Positions 25,394-34,395 are shown, counted from the first letter of the stretch. The stretch: DNA of 43,806 bases from Deltaproteobacteria bacterium Ga0077550 (GCA_001464385.1 LNFB01000126.1:1-43806), one strand, 5' to 3'. Numbers and translations are program-made. Notes: generated by a model not told the origin, from the sequence alone.

Positions 25394-27082
25394 TCAGTCC
25401 TTGTCGGGATCCACGGGCTCGGTGTCGTCCTTGTCGGGATCCACGGGGTCGTCGTCATCGCCCACGGGCTCCGTCGGGGGGATCTCCGGATCGAGGAGGC
25501 TCGAACCGTCCTCCGTGCTCGGCGGGCCCGCGACGGTCAGGAAGCCCTGGGCCGAGCCCGCGGTCTTGCACTGATAGGCCCACCCGCCCGGCGTACCCGT
25601 GGATACGCACGGGCGCTCGCCCGGGCCGAGGCGGCTGAGCCCTGGGCCGAGGGGCGACTCGCTCGCGAGGCTCGGAAACACCTCGGGCACGCTGTCTTGG
25701 TCGTCGGCCGAAGAGAACGCGTAGGTGCGGCCATCGAACTCCGGCACGAACCGGCGCACGCCGAAGCGGGCCTGGTTCTTCTCGTCGTCGTACTTGTCGG
25801 CGATCCACATGGCGGAGTCGTCGTCGCGCCGCGGGACGAAGACCGGTCCCTGCAGGCCGAGACTCGCCGCGGGGGCGCCGTCCTGCAGCGCGGCGTAGGA
25901 GCCATCGCGCACGCCGATCGCCCAGGGGCGGCGGCGATCGGCGAGCTGCGGCGGCGCGCCGACGAGGTGATGGCCGCGGTCCTGCGCGTCGAGGGCGGTC
26001 AACGTGCGCGACGTGGTGTCGAAGGCGAACACATGACTGTTCCCGAGGCTCTGATCGGCCTGCATGTACAGCATCGCGTCGGCGGTGAACCCCGCGACGC
26101 TGTGATCGCCCCCGCTCGCGCTGCGCACCAGGCACGACGTCGCGCCCTGGAGGTCGCGCAGCGCCAGCGCACCCGAGGCGGTGCGGTACGCGAGGAAGCT
26201 GCCGTCCGGGGAGGTGGCGCGCAGGCCGGGTAGCGCGTCGAGCCGCGAGGTGCCCGGCACCGCGCCGCCGAGGAACCGGTCGACCAGCGCACCGTCGGGC
26301 ACCGAGAACACGAACGTCTCGGTGTCGTCGCCGCTGCCCGCAGTGAGGACCACGAACTCGTCGCCGGCGGTGAGCTCCACACGCGACAGGCTCGGGATCG
26401 TGGCGAGATCGATGGGCCCGTCGAAGTACGCCGGGGAGTCGGAGGTCACCGGCACGAGCACGACCCGATCGCGCTCGCCATCGATGATCTCGCGACCGAC
26501 GATGTGCTGATCGCCGACCGCGACCACCTTCAGATCGGGGCGTCCCTCCGCGATGGTCTCGAAGGTGCCAGAGCCGGGCTCGAGGCTGCCGAGCTCGAGC
26601 TTGCCGTTGCGCGCGACGACCGTGTCGCGACCGCGGAGCCCGACGACGAGCGCGAGCGCGTCGCCGTCCTGGATGCCCCGGCGATAGCGCTGGTGCACCG
26701 GCGTCTTCGCCCACGGATCGATCTCCCAGGTGCGGAGCTCGATGTCCGCGGAGTCGATCGCCACGACGTAGCGGCCGGTCGAGGTCAGCAGCACCGCGCT
26801 GCCACCTGTCAGCGGCTCTGGCTCCCCCTCGGCCGCGGCGTCGTCCTGCAGGAACGAACGCATCAGGCGACAGCCACCGCCATCGCAGGTCGGGTGCACG
26901 ACGTACGGCCGCGGGTTGTCGGAGATCGCGAGCACCGGCGAGTCGACGGCCGCAGCGACGGTGCCCGCGTGCGCCTCGCCGAGCTGGATTCGGTCGCACG
27001 GAACTGCGGGGTCACTCGTGTGTCCACACGCGGACAGGCCCGCGAGGACGAACGGCGCGACGATGAATCCTAGACTCCGCAC
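25394..27082 (-). CDS. Predicted propeller-like lipoprotein
   Basis: 562 aa from GTG 27082, chosen because its signal peptide ends in the lipobox LSAC and it lies about 9 bases after a predicted transcription start. The frame upstream runs into the promoter. The body has repeated strand-turn units typical of PD40/WD40-like propellers: LATIPSLSRVELTAGDEFVV, ATSPDGSFLAYRTASGALAL (a clear SPDG), VAGFTADAMLYMQADQSLG and AFDTTSRTLTALDAQDRG. The C-terminus is acidic and Pro-rich, with the doubled phrase PVDPDKD. It probably sits at the outer membrane. It is convergent with the small Cys-rich gene and divergent from the TPR/ABC operon. Confidence 0.72.
   Translation of the reverse strand: MRSLGFIVAPFVLAGLSACGHTSDPAVPCDRIQLGEAHAGTVAAAVDSPVLAISDNPRPYVVHPTCDGGGCRLMRSFLQDDAAAEGEPEPLTGGSAVLLTSTGRYVVAIDSADIELRTWEIDPWAKTPVHQRYRRGIQDGDALALVVGLRGRDTVVARNGKLELGSLEPGSGTFETIAEGRPDLKVVAVGDQHIVGREIIDGERDRVVLVPVTSDSPAYFDGPIDLATIPSLSRVELTAGDEFVVLTAGSGDDTETFVFSVPDGALVDRFLGGAVPGTSRLDALPGLRATSPDGSFLAYRTASGALALRDLQGATSCLVRSASGGDHSVAGFTADAMLYMQADQSLGNSHVFAFDTTSRTLTALDAQDRGHHLVGAPPQLADRRRPWAIGVRDGSYAALQDGAPAASLGLQGPVFVPRRDDDSAMWIADKYDDEKNQARFGVRRFVPEFDGRTYAFSSADDQDSVPEVFPSLASESPLGPGLSRLGPGERPCVSTGTPGGWAYQCKTAGSAQGFLTVAGPPSTEDGSSLLDPEIPPTEPVGDDDDPVDPDKDDTEPVDPDKD
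25397..25447. repeat. 21-bp direct repeat, 30-bp period, inside the lipoprotein C-terminus
   Basis: The same 21 bases occur at 25397-25417 and 25427-25447. On the coding (minus) strand each copy gives PVDPDKD, so it is an internal duplication of the acidic tail. Confidence 0.85.
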
Positions 27083-27097
27083 GATCCCTACATTCCC

Positions 27098-27127
27098 AGC
27101 GTACACGTCGTCCGGCGCCTGTGGCAA
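27098..27127 (-). promoter_or_regulatory. Sigma70-like promoter of the propeller lipoprotein
   Basis: On the minus strand TTGCCA (27127-27122), an 18-bp spacer and TACGCT (27103-27098). The predicted start near 27091 lies about 9 bases before the GTG. It overlaps the region upstream of the divergent TPR gene, so the two may be co-regulated. Confidence 0.55.
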
Positions 27128-27137
27128 CCTCGTCGTG

Positions 27138-28262
27138 ATGATGTTTCGCGAGGGGGGTCCGGACCGCGGGCCGATTTCGACCGGGGTGCGTGGGCCAGTC
27201 CGCTCGCTCCGTGGGTGCGTGCGGGCCCTCGGTCTGGCGGTCGTCGGGCTCGGCATGGTGTCGTGCGGTGCACCCGAGCCGGTGGTTCCGATGTCGCCCG
27301 CGCCGGCACCCGCAGCCGAGACGCCGAAGCTCGACGACGACGCGCTCGCGGCCCGCTATGCCGAGCTCCGAGCGGGCTTCGACGCGGCCCCGGCGACGTT
27401 CGGCGGCGTCGCAGGTACGCCAGAATTCACAGCCATGTCGAGCGAGCTGCGGACGATGGGCAACCAGGCCCGCGACGTGCACCTCAAGGCGAACGCGGCA
27501 CTGTTGCTCGGTGCCATGCACCAGGAGCGTGGCCAATGGGCCGAGGCCGCCGGCGCGTTCCGTCGCGCGGCCTCGCTGGTGCCCGACGATGCGGGGCCCT
27601 CGATGGCCCTCGCGCGCGTGCTCGCGGAGGGGGGCGAGTTCGCGGCCGCGGCCGAGGCCCAGGCCAAGGCGGTCGCCCTCGACCCCGACAACCTCGAGCA
27701 GTACCTCGCGCTCGGCGAGCTCCACCTGCGCGCGGGCGACAGGTTGGCGGGTGCGAAGGCCTACGCCGATTACGAGGTGCGACGCACCGGGCTCATCGAC
27801 GGGCTGACCCTGCGCCGTGACGGCGCGTACCAGATCGGACCCGACGATCGCATCGCGTGCGCGGAATCCTTGGCGTCTGCGTCGGACGTCGGCACGGCAT
27901 TCGCGTTGCTGTATGCCCTGCAGGAGGAGCCCGAGGCCCGCGTGCGCGCGGCCATCGTCCGGTCGATGGGGGTCCAGCGCCTGCTCGGGTACCAGCCGCG
28001 CCTGACCGCGGCGCGCGCGAAGGAGGCGGATCCCGAGGTGCGCGAGGCGATCGACTGGGCGCTGGCGGAGATCGCCCGCGCGCCGGTGGACACCAAGCTC
28101 GAGGGCCCGCCGCCCGTGCCGACCCCCTCGGGCGGCAAGGCCGGTCCGGCCGCGACACCGGTGCCGACCGGTGGTAGCGATCAGCCCGCGGACGCCTCCG
28201 CCGCGCCGACCCCCGAGGCCGGCGCCGACGCGAAGGTCGCCTCGTCCGCGTCCGCCCCCTGA
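27138..28262 (+). CDS. TPR/HEAT-like lipoprotein heading the Gld-type ABC operon
   Basis: 374 aa from ATG 27138 (a second ATG follows directly). Signal peptide VRALGLAVVGLGMVSC with lipobox MVSC (Cys 43 from this start), after an unusually long polar N-terminus; an internal start is possible. The mature part has TPR units (HLKANAALLLGAMHQERGQW, EAAGAFRRAASLVPDD, EFAAAAEAQAKAVALDPDN, EQYLALGELHLRAGD), then two HEAT-like helical pairs (VRAAIVRSMGVQRLLGYQPR, ADPEVREAIDWALAEIA) and a Pro/Ala tail. It overlaps the ABC ATPase by one base (TGATG), so it is probably part of that system. Confidence 0.78.
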   Translation: MMFREGGPDRGPISTGVRGPVRSLRGCVRALGLAVVGLGMVSCGAPEPVVPMSPAPAPAAETPKLDDDALAARYAELRAGFDAAPATFGGVAGTPEFTAMSSELRTMGNQARDVHLKANAALLLGAMHQERGQWAEAAGAFRRAASLVPDDAGPSMALARVLAEGGEFAAAAEAQAKAVALDPDNLEQYLALGELHLRAGDRLAGAKAYADYEVRRTGLIDGLTLRRDGAYQIGPDDRIACAESLASASDVGTAFALLYALQEEPEARVRAAIVRSMGVQRLLGYQPRLTAARAKEADPEVREAIDWALAEIARAPVDTKLEGPPPVPTPSGGKAGPAATPVPTGGSDQPADASAAPTPEAGADAKVASSASAP

Positions 28263-29263
28263 TGATCCCCGCCGCGCCCGCCTCGCTCGTCGTCGAGCAC
28301 CTGTCGCATCGCTACGCCGGGGCCTCGCGCGCGGCGCTGGACGACGTCGGCTTCGTCGTCGCGCCCGGCGAGCGCCTCGGCCTGCTCGGACCCAACGGCG
28401 CGGGCAAGAGCACGCTGATGCGGATCGTGTGCGGCTTCCTGCCCATCGACGACGGCACCGCGGCGCGCGTGCGGGTCGCGGACTTCGACGTGCGCACCCA
28501 GTCCCGCGCGGTGCGTCGCTGCGTCGGCTACATGCCCGAGCTCGTGCCGCTGTACCCCGAGATGCGCGTGCGCGAGCACCTGCAGTTCCGCGCCGCGATC
28601 AAGGAACTCCCGCGTCGTCGCACCGGTGCCGAGATCGATCGCGTCGCGGGGGCGTGCGGCCTGCTCGACGTCCGCGAGACCCCGGTCGGCAAGCTGTCGC
28701 GCGGCTATCGGCAGCGCGTGGGGATCGCCGACGCGCTGCTCGGCGCGCCGCGACTGCTCGTGCTCGACGAGCCGACGGTCGGCTTGGACCCCAACCAGAT
28801 CCGCGAGATCCGGGCGATGCTCCGCGAGCTCGGCGGCGCGCAGACGCTGGTGTTCAGCTCGCACATCCTCGCCGAGGTCGAGGCGCTGTGCGATCGCGTG
28901 GTGATCCTGTCGGCCGGGCGAGTCGTCCTCGACGCGACGCTCGCCGAGGCCCTCGGCACCGCGCGGCTCGAGCTCGAGGTCGCGGCGGATCCCGAGCGGG
29001 CGCGGTCGGTCGTGCGCACCGCCCTCGAGCGCGCAGCGCTGCCCAACGCGGCGATCGACGTCGCCGCGATCGAACCAGGGGACGGCGCGCGGGTGTCGAT
29101 CGATCTCGGCGCCGCGGACGGCGATGCGGCGACACGGCTGCGGGCCGCGCTGGGGGACGCGTGCCTGTCCGCGCAGGTGCCGATCCGCGCGCTCGTCCCC
29201 GGGCGCACACGGCTCGAGGCCCGCTTCGCCGAGGTCACGGGAGGTCAGCGTGAGGCCGGCTGA
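28262..29263 (+). CDS. ABC transporter ATP-binding protein, GldA-like
   Basis: 333 aa. ATP-hydrolysing subunit of an ABC-2-type exporter. Walker A GPNGAGKSTLMRIVCGF, Q-loop region VGYMPELVPLYPEMRVREHL, signature KLSRGYRQRVGIADALL, Walker B LLVLDEPTVGLDPNQIREIR and switch H in LVFSSHILAEVEALC. The GYMPE-xxxLYPEM-xVREHL and GLDPNQI phrasing is that of the GldA branch. About 90 extra residues at the end form the usual C-terminal extension. It overlaps its membrane partner by 14 bases. Confidence 0.92.
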   Translation: MIPAAPASLVVEHLSHRYAGASRAALDDVGFVVAPGERLGLLGPNGAGKSTLMRIVCGFLPIDDGTAARVRVADFDVRTQSRAVRRCVGYMPELVPLYPEMRVREHLQFRAAIKELPRRRTGAEIDRVAGACGLLDVRETPVGKLSRGYRQRVGIADALLGAPRLLVLDEPTVGLDPNQIREIRAMLRELGGAQTLVFSSHILAEVEALCDRVVILSAGRVVLDATLAEALGTARLELEVAADPERARSVVRTALERAALPNAAIDVAAIEPGDGARVSIDLGAADGDAATRLRAALGDACLSAQVPIRALVPGRTRLEARFAEVTGGQREAG

Positions 29264-31478
29264 CGCGGTGACCTGGTTGCGGACCACGCTCGCCATCGCG
29301 GCGCGCGAGCTGGTCTCGCTCGGCGTGACGCCGCTGGGCTACGTGGTCGCGACGCTGTTCCTCGTGCAGCAGGGCTACGACTTCGCGCTGCTGCTGCGCG
29401 TGCTCAACGATCCGCTCGCCGCGCCTGGCCCGGTGATGCAGTACTACTTCGGCGGATCGTTCTTCATCTTCTGGCTGCCGGTGGTCGCGATCTGTGCCGC
29501 GATCTCGATGCGGTTGGTGGCCGAGGAGCGCCGCTCGGGCACGCTGGAGGCCGTGTTCACGGCGCCGGTGTTGCCGGCGCAGTTCGTGATCGGCAAGTAC
29601 CTCGCGGCGCTCGGCTTCTACGTGCTGCTGTGGCTGCCGACCGGGGCGTTCTACCTGCTGCTGCGCGGCGCCGGCGTGCACCCCGATCCCGGGCCGGTCG
29701 CGGCCGGGTACGTCGGCACGGCCCTGTGCGGCGCGAGCTTCCTCGCCATCGGCCTGGTGGCCAGCGCGGCGACCCGCTCGCAGCTCACCGCGGCGATCGC
29801 CACGTTCGTCACGACGACGCTGCTCCTGCTGCTCGGGTTGCTCGCGCCCGAGCTCGACGCGGGGACGCTCGGGACGGTGCTCGAGACCACGAGCCTGCTG
29901 GCGATGATGCAGGACCTCGCGCAGGGCATCGTCGACGGCCGCTGGTGGTGGTGCCACGGCGCGCTCGTCGTCACCGCGGTGTGGCTCGCCGCGGTGCTCG
30001 TCGATCCCCGCCGCGATCGTCAGCGCGTGCTGCAGTGGATCTTCGTCGCGGTCGCGGCCGTGCACGTGGCGTGGTGGGGCACGCGGCACGCCGATCGGGC
30101 CGACTGGACCGCGGGCCGGGTGTACGCGCTGTCCGATCGCGCCCGCGAGGTCCTCGCGACGCTCGAGACCCCGGTCGAGGTCCGCGTGATGATCCCAGCG
30201 AGCCTCGGGGCCGGCCGCCCGAACCCGCTGCTCGCCGAGGTCCGCGAGGTGCTGCGACGCATGACCGAGGTCGCGCCGTCGGTGCGCGTCGTCGAGATCG
30301 ATCCCGATCGCGATCGCCAACAGGCCGAGCAGCTCGTCGCGCAGTTCCACCTCGCCGGACGCGACCTCGCCGACGGCGTGGTGCTCATCCAGGCCGGGGC
30401 CGGCACCGCCGAGCGCCGCGCCCACCTGTTGCCCGAGGACCTCGTCGTCTACGCGACGGGGCCCGAGGTCCAGGCCACCGGCCCGCGCGTGAAGGAATTC
30501 CGCGGCGAGGAGGCGCTGCTCTCGGCGTTCGTCCGCGTCGCCGATCCGCGGGTGCTGCGGATGTGCATGACCGTCGGGCACGGCGAGCCGGCGATCGACG
30601 ACCTCGAGCCCTACGCCGGCTACGCCCACTTCGCCGACCTGCTGCGGGCGCACGACCTCGAGGTCGGCGTCGCGGATCTCGACGCCGCGGGCGGCCTCGA
30701 CGGCTGCGACGTCGTGATCGTCGGCGGGCCCTCGGGTGCGCTCCCGCCCGAGCACGTGGGTGCGATCGAGCGCTACGCCGACGGCGGCGGCGAGCTGTTG
30801 GTGCTCTCGGGCGCGGTGCTCCTGCCCGGTCGCGATCGCCTCGCGGAGCACGGGCTCGAGCCGTTACTGGCGCGCTATGGCCTCGGGCTACGCGGCCGCG
30901 TCGTCGTCGATCCGCACGAGATGCCCGGCGCCGCGCCGTGGCTGGCGTTCACGCTCGTCGAGGGCTGGGGCGATCACCCCGCGGTGCGCTCGCTGGTCGG
31001 TCGCGCGGCGAGCCTGGTGCTCGTGCGCGAGCTCGAGCTGGTCGCCACCGACGGGATCGAGCCCACCCCGCTGCTCTCGATCGGCGCCGACGGCTGGGCG
31101 GAGTCGGATCTCGAGGGGCTCGGCCGCGGCCTGGTGCCGGCGCAGGGCGACGGCGACCAGGCCGGACCGATCCCGGTGGCGGCGGCGTCGAGCCGCGGCG
31201 GCTCGCGGGTCGTCGTCATCGCATCGGATCAGTTCGCCCTCAACGCGTTCTTCCGCGACGATGTCGTCTACGATCATGGGCGCGACCTCGTGATCAACGC
31301 GATCGGGTGGTTGACCGATCGTCGGGCGTTGCTCGGCATCGCCGCGCGGCCCCGCGAGCACGTCAAGCTGGTGCTGCGCCCCGAGCAGCTCGAGCGCATG
31401 ACCTGGGCGTGCCTGGTCGGTCCCCCGGGGTTCGCGGCGCTGCTCGGCCTGTGGGTGCTGTGGAGGCGACGGCGGTGA
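29250..31478 (+). CDS. GldF-GldG fusion: ABC-2 permease joined to a GldG-like extracytoplasmic domain
   Basis: 742 aa from GTG 29250, with GGGAGG upstream. Residues 1-250 form an ABC-2 permease with six helices, including the family stretch VAEERRSGTLEAVFTAPV (90-107). The helix QWIFVAVAAVHVAWW then leads into the GldG start DWTAGRVYALSDRAREVLAT (285-304), which matches the 'DLTxxKxYTLSxxT' opening of GldG proteins. A long soluble part has GPEVQATGPRVKEFRGEEAL, VGHGEPAIDD and a SHPCXX/GATase-like core (CDVVIVGGPSGALPPEHVGA). A last helix sits at 717-738. GldF and GldG are separate genes in Flavobacterium; here they are one chain. Confidence 0.88.
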   Translation: MRPADAVTWLRTTLAIAARELVSLGVTPLGYVVATLFLVQQGYDFALLLRVLNDPLAAPGPVMQYYFGGSFFIFWLPVVAICAAISMRLVAEERRSGTLEAVFTAPVLPAQFVIGKYLAALGFYVLLWLPTGAFYLLLRGAGVHPDPGPVAAGYVGTALCGASFLAIGLVASAATRSQLTAAIATFVTTTLLLLLGLLAPELDAGTLGTVLETTSLLAMMQDLAQGIVDGRWWWCHGALVVTAVWLAAVLVDPRRDRQRVLQWIFVAVAAVHVAWWGTRHADRADWTAGRVYALSDRAREVLATLETPVEVRVMIPASLGAGRPNPLLAEVREVLRRMTEVAPSVRVVEIDPDRDRQQAEQLVAQFHLAGRDLADGVVLIQAGAGTAERRAHLLPEDLVVYATGPEVQATGPRVKEFRGEEALLSAFVRVADPRVLRMCMTVGHGEPAIDDLEPYAGYAHFADLLRAHDLEVGVADLDAAGGLDGCDVVIVGGPSGALPPEHVGAIERYADGGGELLVLSGAVLLPGRDRLAEHGLEPLLARYGLGLRGRVVVDPHEMPGAAPWLAFTLVEGWGDHPAVRSLVGRAASLVLVRELELVATDGIEPTPLLSIGADGWAESDLEGLGRGLVPAQGDGDQAGPIPVAAASSRGGSRVVVIASDQFALNAFFRDDVVYDHGRDLVINAIGWLTDRRALLGIAARPREHVKLVLRPEQLERMTWACLVGPPGFAALLGLWVLWRRRR

Positions 31479-33547
31479 CGGTGCGGCCTTCGACGTGGGC
31501 GCTGGGCGCCGCTGCGATCGCGGCGATGCTGCTCGTGTACCGCGATCCGTGGCGGCGCGATCGCGAGGCGCCGGGCTATGTCACCAACCACGGCGCGACC
31601 GTGCGGCTGCTGCCGGAGCTCGCCGAGGGCGTGCCGACGGATCTCGAGCTCGAGCTCGTCCGACCCGGCGGCGTGGTGACCCGCATCGCGCCGGGGCAGG
31701 GGCAGGACGCGCACTGGGTCTGGGACGACGGCGCGTCGATGGGTCCGGCGGATCCCGACGCGCTCGACGGCCTGTGGAGCTCCCTGCGCGGCGCGACCAC
31801 GCTGCGGGCCGCCGACGTCTCCGCCGACGCCGGGCTCGGCGAAGGCGGTCGCATTCGGGTGCGCGGCGGGGGCCAGGAGTTCGAGCTGGTGCTCGGCCGT
31901 GCGACCGCCGACGGCGTCGGGATCTACGCTGGCGGCCTCGACGGCCTGGACGGGGGCGGCCTCGGCGAGGGGCCCGAGGTCGACGCGCTGTGGGTGGTCG
32001 AGCGGCAGCTCGGCGAGCTCGTGGCCCAGCGCGCCGAGGCCTGGGTCGCGCGGCGGCCGTTGCTCGTCGACGTCGCGGAGGTCACCGCGATCGAGTTCGC
32101 CGACGCCTCCCTGGCGCGCGGGCCGGATCGCCTCTGGCGGAGCACCGTCGGTGGGCTCGAGGTGATGCTCTCGAACGCGGCGGTCGAGGCCCGACTCGGG
32201 CGCCTGCTCGGGGCGCGGCTCGATCCGTGGCACGCCCCGTGGGTCGACCCCGAGGCCGCGGACGTGCCGTGGATCCGGCTGCGCACGGACACGGGGGAGG
32301 TGCACGCGCTGTGGCAGGGGCCGGCCTGCGCGGGGGATCGCGTCGCGCTGGATCGCGGCGCCGGCCTGGCCGGCTGCGTCGACGCGCGGCTGCTGGACGC
32401 CTGGCCGCTGCCGGGTCGCGCTGGCGCCGACGCGGCGTGGATCGAGCCGAGGCTCGCGCCCCACGACTACGGCCGCGTGCTCCGCATCGAGCAGCGGGCG
32501 CCCCAGGCGATGACCCTGCGGCGCGACGGCGGCGAGTGGTTGATCGAGCGCCGCAGCGCGGGGGCCGACGAGGTGGTGAGCGTCGGCGAGTCGGAGGTGT
32601 TTCGCTGGTACGACGCCCTGCACGCCGCGCGGCTGCAGACCGGATCGAGCGCCGCGATCGTCCACGACGAGGTCGAGCTGCTGCTGACGTGCGACTCGAC
32701 CGCGCAGGTGCGCCTGCGCTGCGGCCGGGACGCGAGCGATGGCCTCGCGTGCGCGCGCGATGGCCAGCCGGCGTACCCCGTGGCGCTCGACGTCGAGCTC
32801 GCGTTCTCGGCCGAGACGTTCGTCGATCGCCAGCTCGCGACGCTCTCGCCCGGCGAGGCCCGGGCGATCGAGATCAGCGGGCCTGCGGTGGTGCGCCAGG
32901 GGGCGCACCTCGACCTCGGGGTCTGGCGCCTCGACGCGCCGCTGCACCCCGAGGGCGACGCGGCGCTCGACGATCAGCGCGTCGAGTCATTGCTCGCGAC
33001 GGTGTCGGGGTTGCGCGCGCAGCAGTGGACCGCGGCGCCGACGTCGGCTGCGGAGCGCAGCCTCCGGATCGAGCGGGTGCCCGCCGATGGGCGGCCGATC
33101 GCGGTGGTGGTGGAGCTGTGGCCGGGCTGCGTCGCGCGGGTCGACGGCGGGGCGGCGGCGCGAATCGGCGAGGGGCCGTGTCGTGCCCTCGCCGAGGACC
33201 TCCTCGTCGACGCGCCGCTCGAGCGGGCGATCGAGGACGCGCGTGCCCTCGAGTTCGGGCGCGGCGGCCGGCGGATCGCGCTGCGTCGGACCGACGGCCC
33301 GTGGGTCCGCGTCGACGGCGAGCCGCTCGGCGAGGTGGCGGAGCCGCTGCGTCGGTGGCCGACGTGGGCCACGGTCGCGCTGGTGCCCGGGGCGGCGCCT
33401 GGGCGGGTGGACGCGGAGCTGGCGGTGGAGCCCGCCGCGGGGGAGCCGTACGTCCTCGACGTGGGGGACGGGTGGGCGCAGATCCGCGGGGAGGGGTGGT
33501 TCTACCGGTTGGCGGAGCGGGAATTGGTCGAGCCCGCCGCCGAGTGA
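31475..33547 (+). CDS. DUF4340-like membrane-anchored protein of the Gld-type ABC operon
   Basis: 690 aa from GTG 31475 (GTGA overlap). A membrane helix at about 8-24 (ALGAAAIAAMLLVYRD) anchors a large extracytoplasmic region. It holds repeated modules with a short sheet and helix: VNDVS-like starts such as LVDVAEVTAIEFADASLARG, DRLWRSTVGGLEVMLSNAAV and VLRIEQRAPQAMTLRRDGG, EWLIERRSAG, then AIEISGPAVVRQGAHLDLGV. This 'I-x-x-I-x-I-x-x-x-G-x-W' pattern is that of DUF4340, which usually follows GldG-like genes. The role is unknown; it probably rides with the exporter. The end is followed by a repeat and a hairpin. Confidence 0.8.
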   Translation: MTVRPSTWALGAAAIAAMLLVYRDPWRRDREAPGYVTNHGATVRLLPELAEGVPTDLELELVRPGGVVTRIAPGQGQDAHWVWDDGASMGPADPDALDGLWSSLRGATTLRAADVSADAGLGEGGRIRVRGGGQEFELVLGRATADGVGIYAGGLDGLDGGGLGEGPEVDALWVVERQLGELVAQRAEAWVARRPLLVDVAEVTAIEFADASLARGPDRLWRSTVGGLEVMLSNAAVEARLGRLLGARLDPWHAPWVDPEAADVPWIRLRTDTGEVHALWQGPACAGDRVALDRGAGLAGCVDARLLDAWPLPGRAGADAAWIEPRLAPHDYGRVLRIEQRAPQAMTLRRDGGEWLIERRSAGADEVVSVGESEVFRWYDALHAARLQTGSSAAIVHDEVELLLTCDSTAQVRLRCGRDASDGLACARDGQPAYPVALDVELAFSAETFVDRQLATLSPGEARAIEISGPAVVRQGAHLDLGVWRLDAPLHPEGDAALDDQRVESLLATVSGLRAQQWTAAPTSAAERSLRIERVPADGRPIAVVVELWPGCVARVDGGAAARIGEGPCRALAEDLLVDAPLERAIEDARALEFGRGGRRIALRRTDGPWVRVDGEPLGEVAEPLRRWPTWATVALVPGAAPGRVDAELAVEPAAGEPYVLDVGDGWAQIRGEGWFYRLAERELVEPAAE

Positions 33548-33555
33548 TCGGGGGC

Positions 33556-33597
33556 GGGCACGGGCACGGGCACGGGCACGGGCACGGGCAGGGGCAC
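33556..33597. repeat. Hexanucleotide tandem repeat GGGCAC, seven units
   Basis: Five perfect GGGCAC units (33556-33585), one GGGCAG (33586-33591) and one more GGGCAC (33592-33597). It lies between two convergent genes, so it is non-coding. Repeats of this type are prone to slippage. Confidence 0.95.
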
Positions 33598-33600
33598 GGA

Positions 33601-33643
33601 GCGGGGCTTGGGGGAACGCTCTGCGTTCTCCCAAATTCCCCGC
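33601..33643. terminator. Large hairpin between convergent genes, likely bidirectional terminator
   Basis: GCGGGG (33601-33606) pairs with CCCCGC (33638-33643), and a 12-nt arm (33608-33619) pairs with 33623-33634 with one G-T pair around a TCT loop. A 1-by-3 nt internal loop lies between. About 18 base pairs in all. There is no long T-run. The minus-strand stop codon (33643-33645) overlaps its foot. Confidence 0.65.
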
Positions 33644-34350
33644 TACGGCTGCTTCACCGCCGTCTTCGCCGCCTTCTCGGCCAGGGCGGCGTTCTCCTTC
33701 TCCTGCTCGGCGATCGCGATCGGGTGCCACGGGGCGCCGGGCGGGTAGACCCAGCCGGGCTGCTCGGCCCCGGTCGTCGGGTCCAGCGGCTTGTACGCGA
33801 TGAACTCGAGCAGACCGCGGTCGTACGAGAACCCGGTGTCCGAGAACTGCTTGAACTTGCCGCGGAAGGTGTAGCGCTTGTCCTTCTCGAGGACGATCTG
33901 CGGGACGTCCTTCCACAGCTTCGCCTGGAACTCGGGGATCACGAACCGGTAGTTCACGACCATCATCGCCCGCTTCTTGCCCTGCTCGCCCTGGTTGTCG
34001 ACGATCCAGACGTGCGGCTGCTTGGGCGGGGCGCACACCTCGCCCTCGGGGCACGGCGGCGCGACGTAGATCTCCTGGATCCACCCCTTGATCTCGATCT
34101 CCTTGCCGGCCTCGCCCTCCTTGACGTTCTCGTCGAGCTTGGTGCGCAGGCCGTAGATCGACCAGGTCCCGTCTTCCCACTTCTCCGGGGCCTTGCCCTC
34201 GTCGAAGTTGGGCGACGGCGGGAGCTGGACCTTGACGTTGGAGGCCGGAGCCTCCTTCTCGTCCGACTTGACCTCTTCGACCTTCGGCTTCTCGCAGCTG
34301 GCGAGGGCGAGGCACACAAGCGGAGCGAGCGCGTATCGAACGTGGGTCAT
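33643..34350 (-). CDS. Predicted lipoprotein, possibly OB-fold
   Basis: 235 aa from ATG 34350. The signal peptide ends in the lipobox LASC (Cys 19). An acidic/Lys-rich linker precedes a domain of about 150 residues: GKEIEIKGWIQEIYVAPPCP, QPHVWIVDNQG, RAMMVVNYRF, KDKRYTFRGKFKQFSDTGF and DRGLLEFIAYKPLDP. This strand series resembles an OB-fold ('GKxIxIKGxI' then 'YTFRGKFxxFSDTGF'), but that is by eye. A basic coiled tail (AEQEKENAALAEKAAKTAVK) ends the protein. It has its own likely promoter and converges on the ABC operon. Confidence 0.72.
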   Translation of the reverse strand: MTHVRYALAPLVCLALASCEKPKVEEVKSDEKEAPASNVKVQLPPSPNFDEGKAPEKWEDGTWSIYGLRTKLDENVKEGEAGKEIEIKGWIQEIYVAPPCPEGEVCAPPKQPHVWIVDNQGEQGKKRAMMVVNYRFVIPEFQAKLWKDVPQIVLEKDKRYTFRGKFKQFSDTGFSYDRGLLEFIAYKPLDPTTGAEQPGWVYPPGAPWHPIAIAEQEKENAALAEKAAKTAVKQP

Positions 34351-34366
34351 GGCGCGTGGGCGGCCT

Positions 34367-34395
34367 TTGCTAGGGGACGTCGGCTCGGGCGGGAA
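34367..34395 (-). promoter_or_regulatory. Possible promoter of the OB-fold-like lipoprotein
   Basis: On the minus strand TTCCCG (34395-34390), a 17-bp spacer and TAGCAA (34372-34367), 16 bases before the ATG. Boxes are moderate. Confidence 0.4.

Noticed and set aside
25397..25447. Mobile element or attachment-site repeat
   Set aside because: The 21-bp repeat lies wholly in the lipoprotein's acidic tail and encodes PVDPDKD twice; no integrase or transposase is near.
33556..33597. CRISPR-like repeat
   Set aside because: Units are 6 bp and contiguous, with no spacers and no cas genes nearby; it is a simple tandem repeat.
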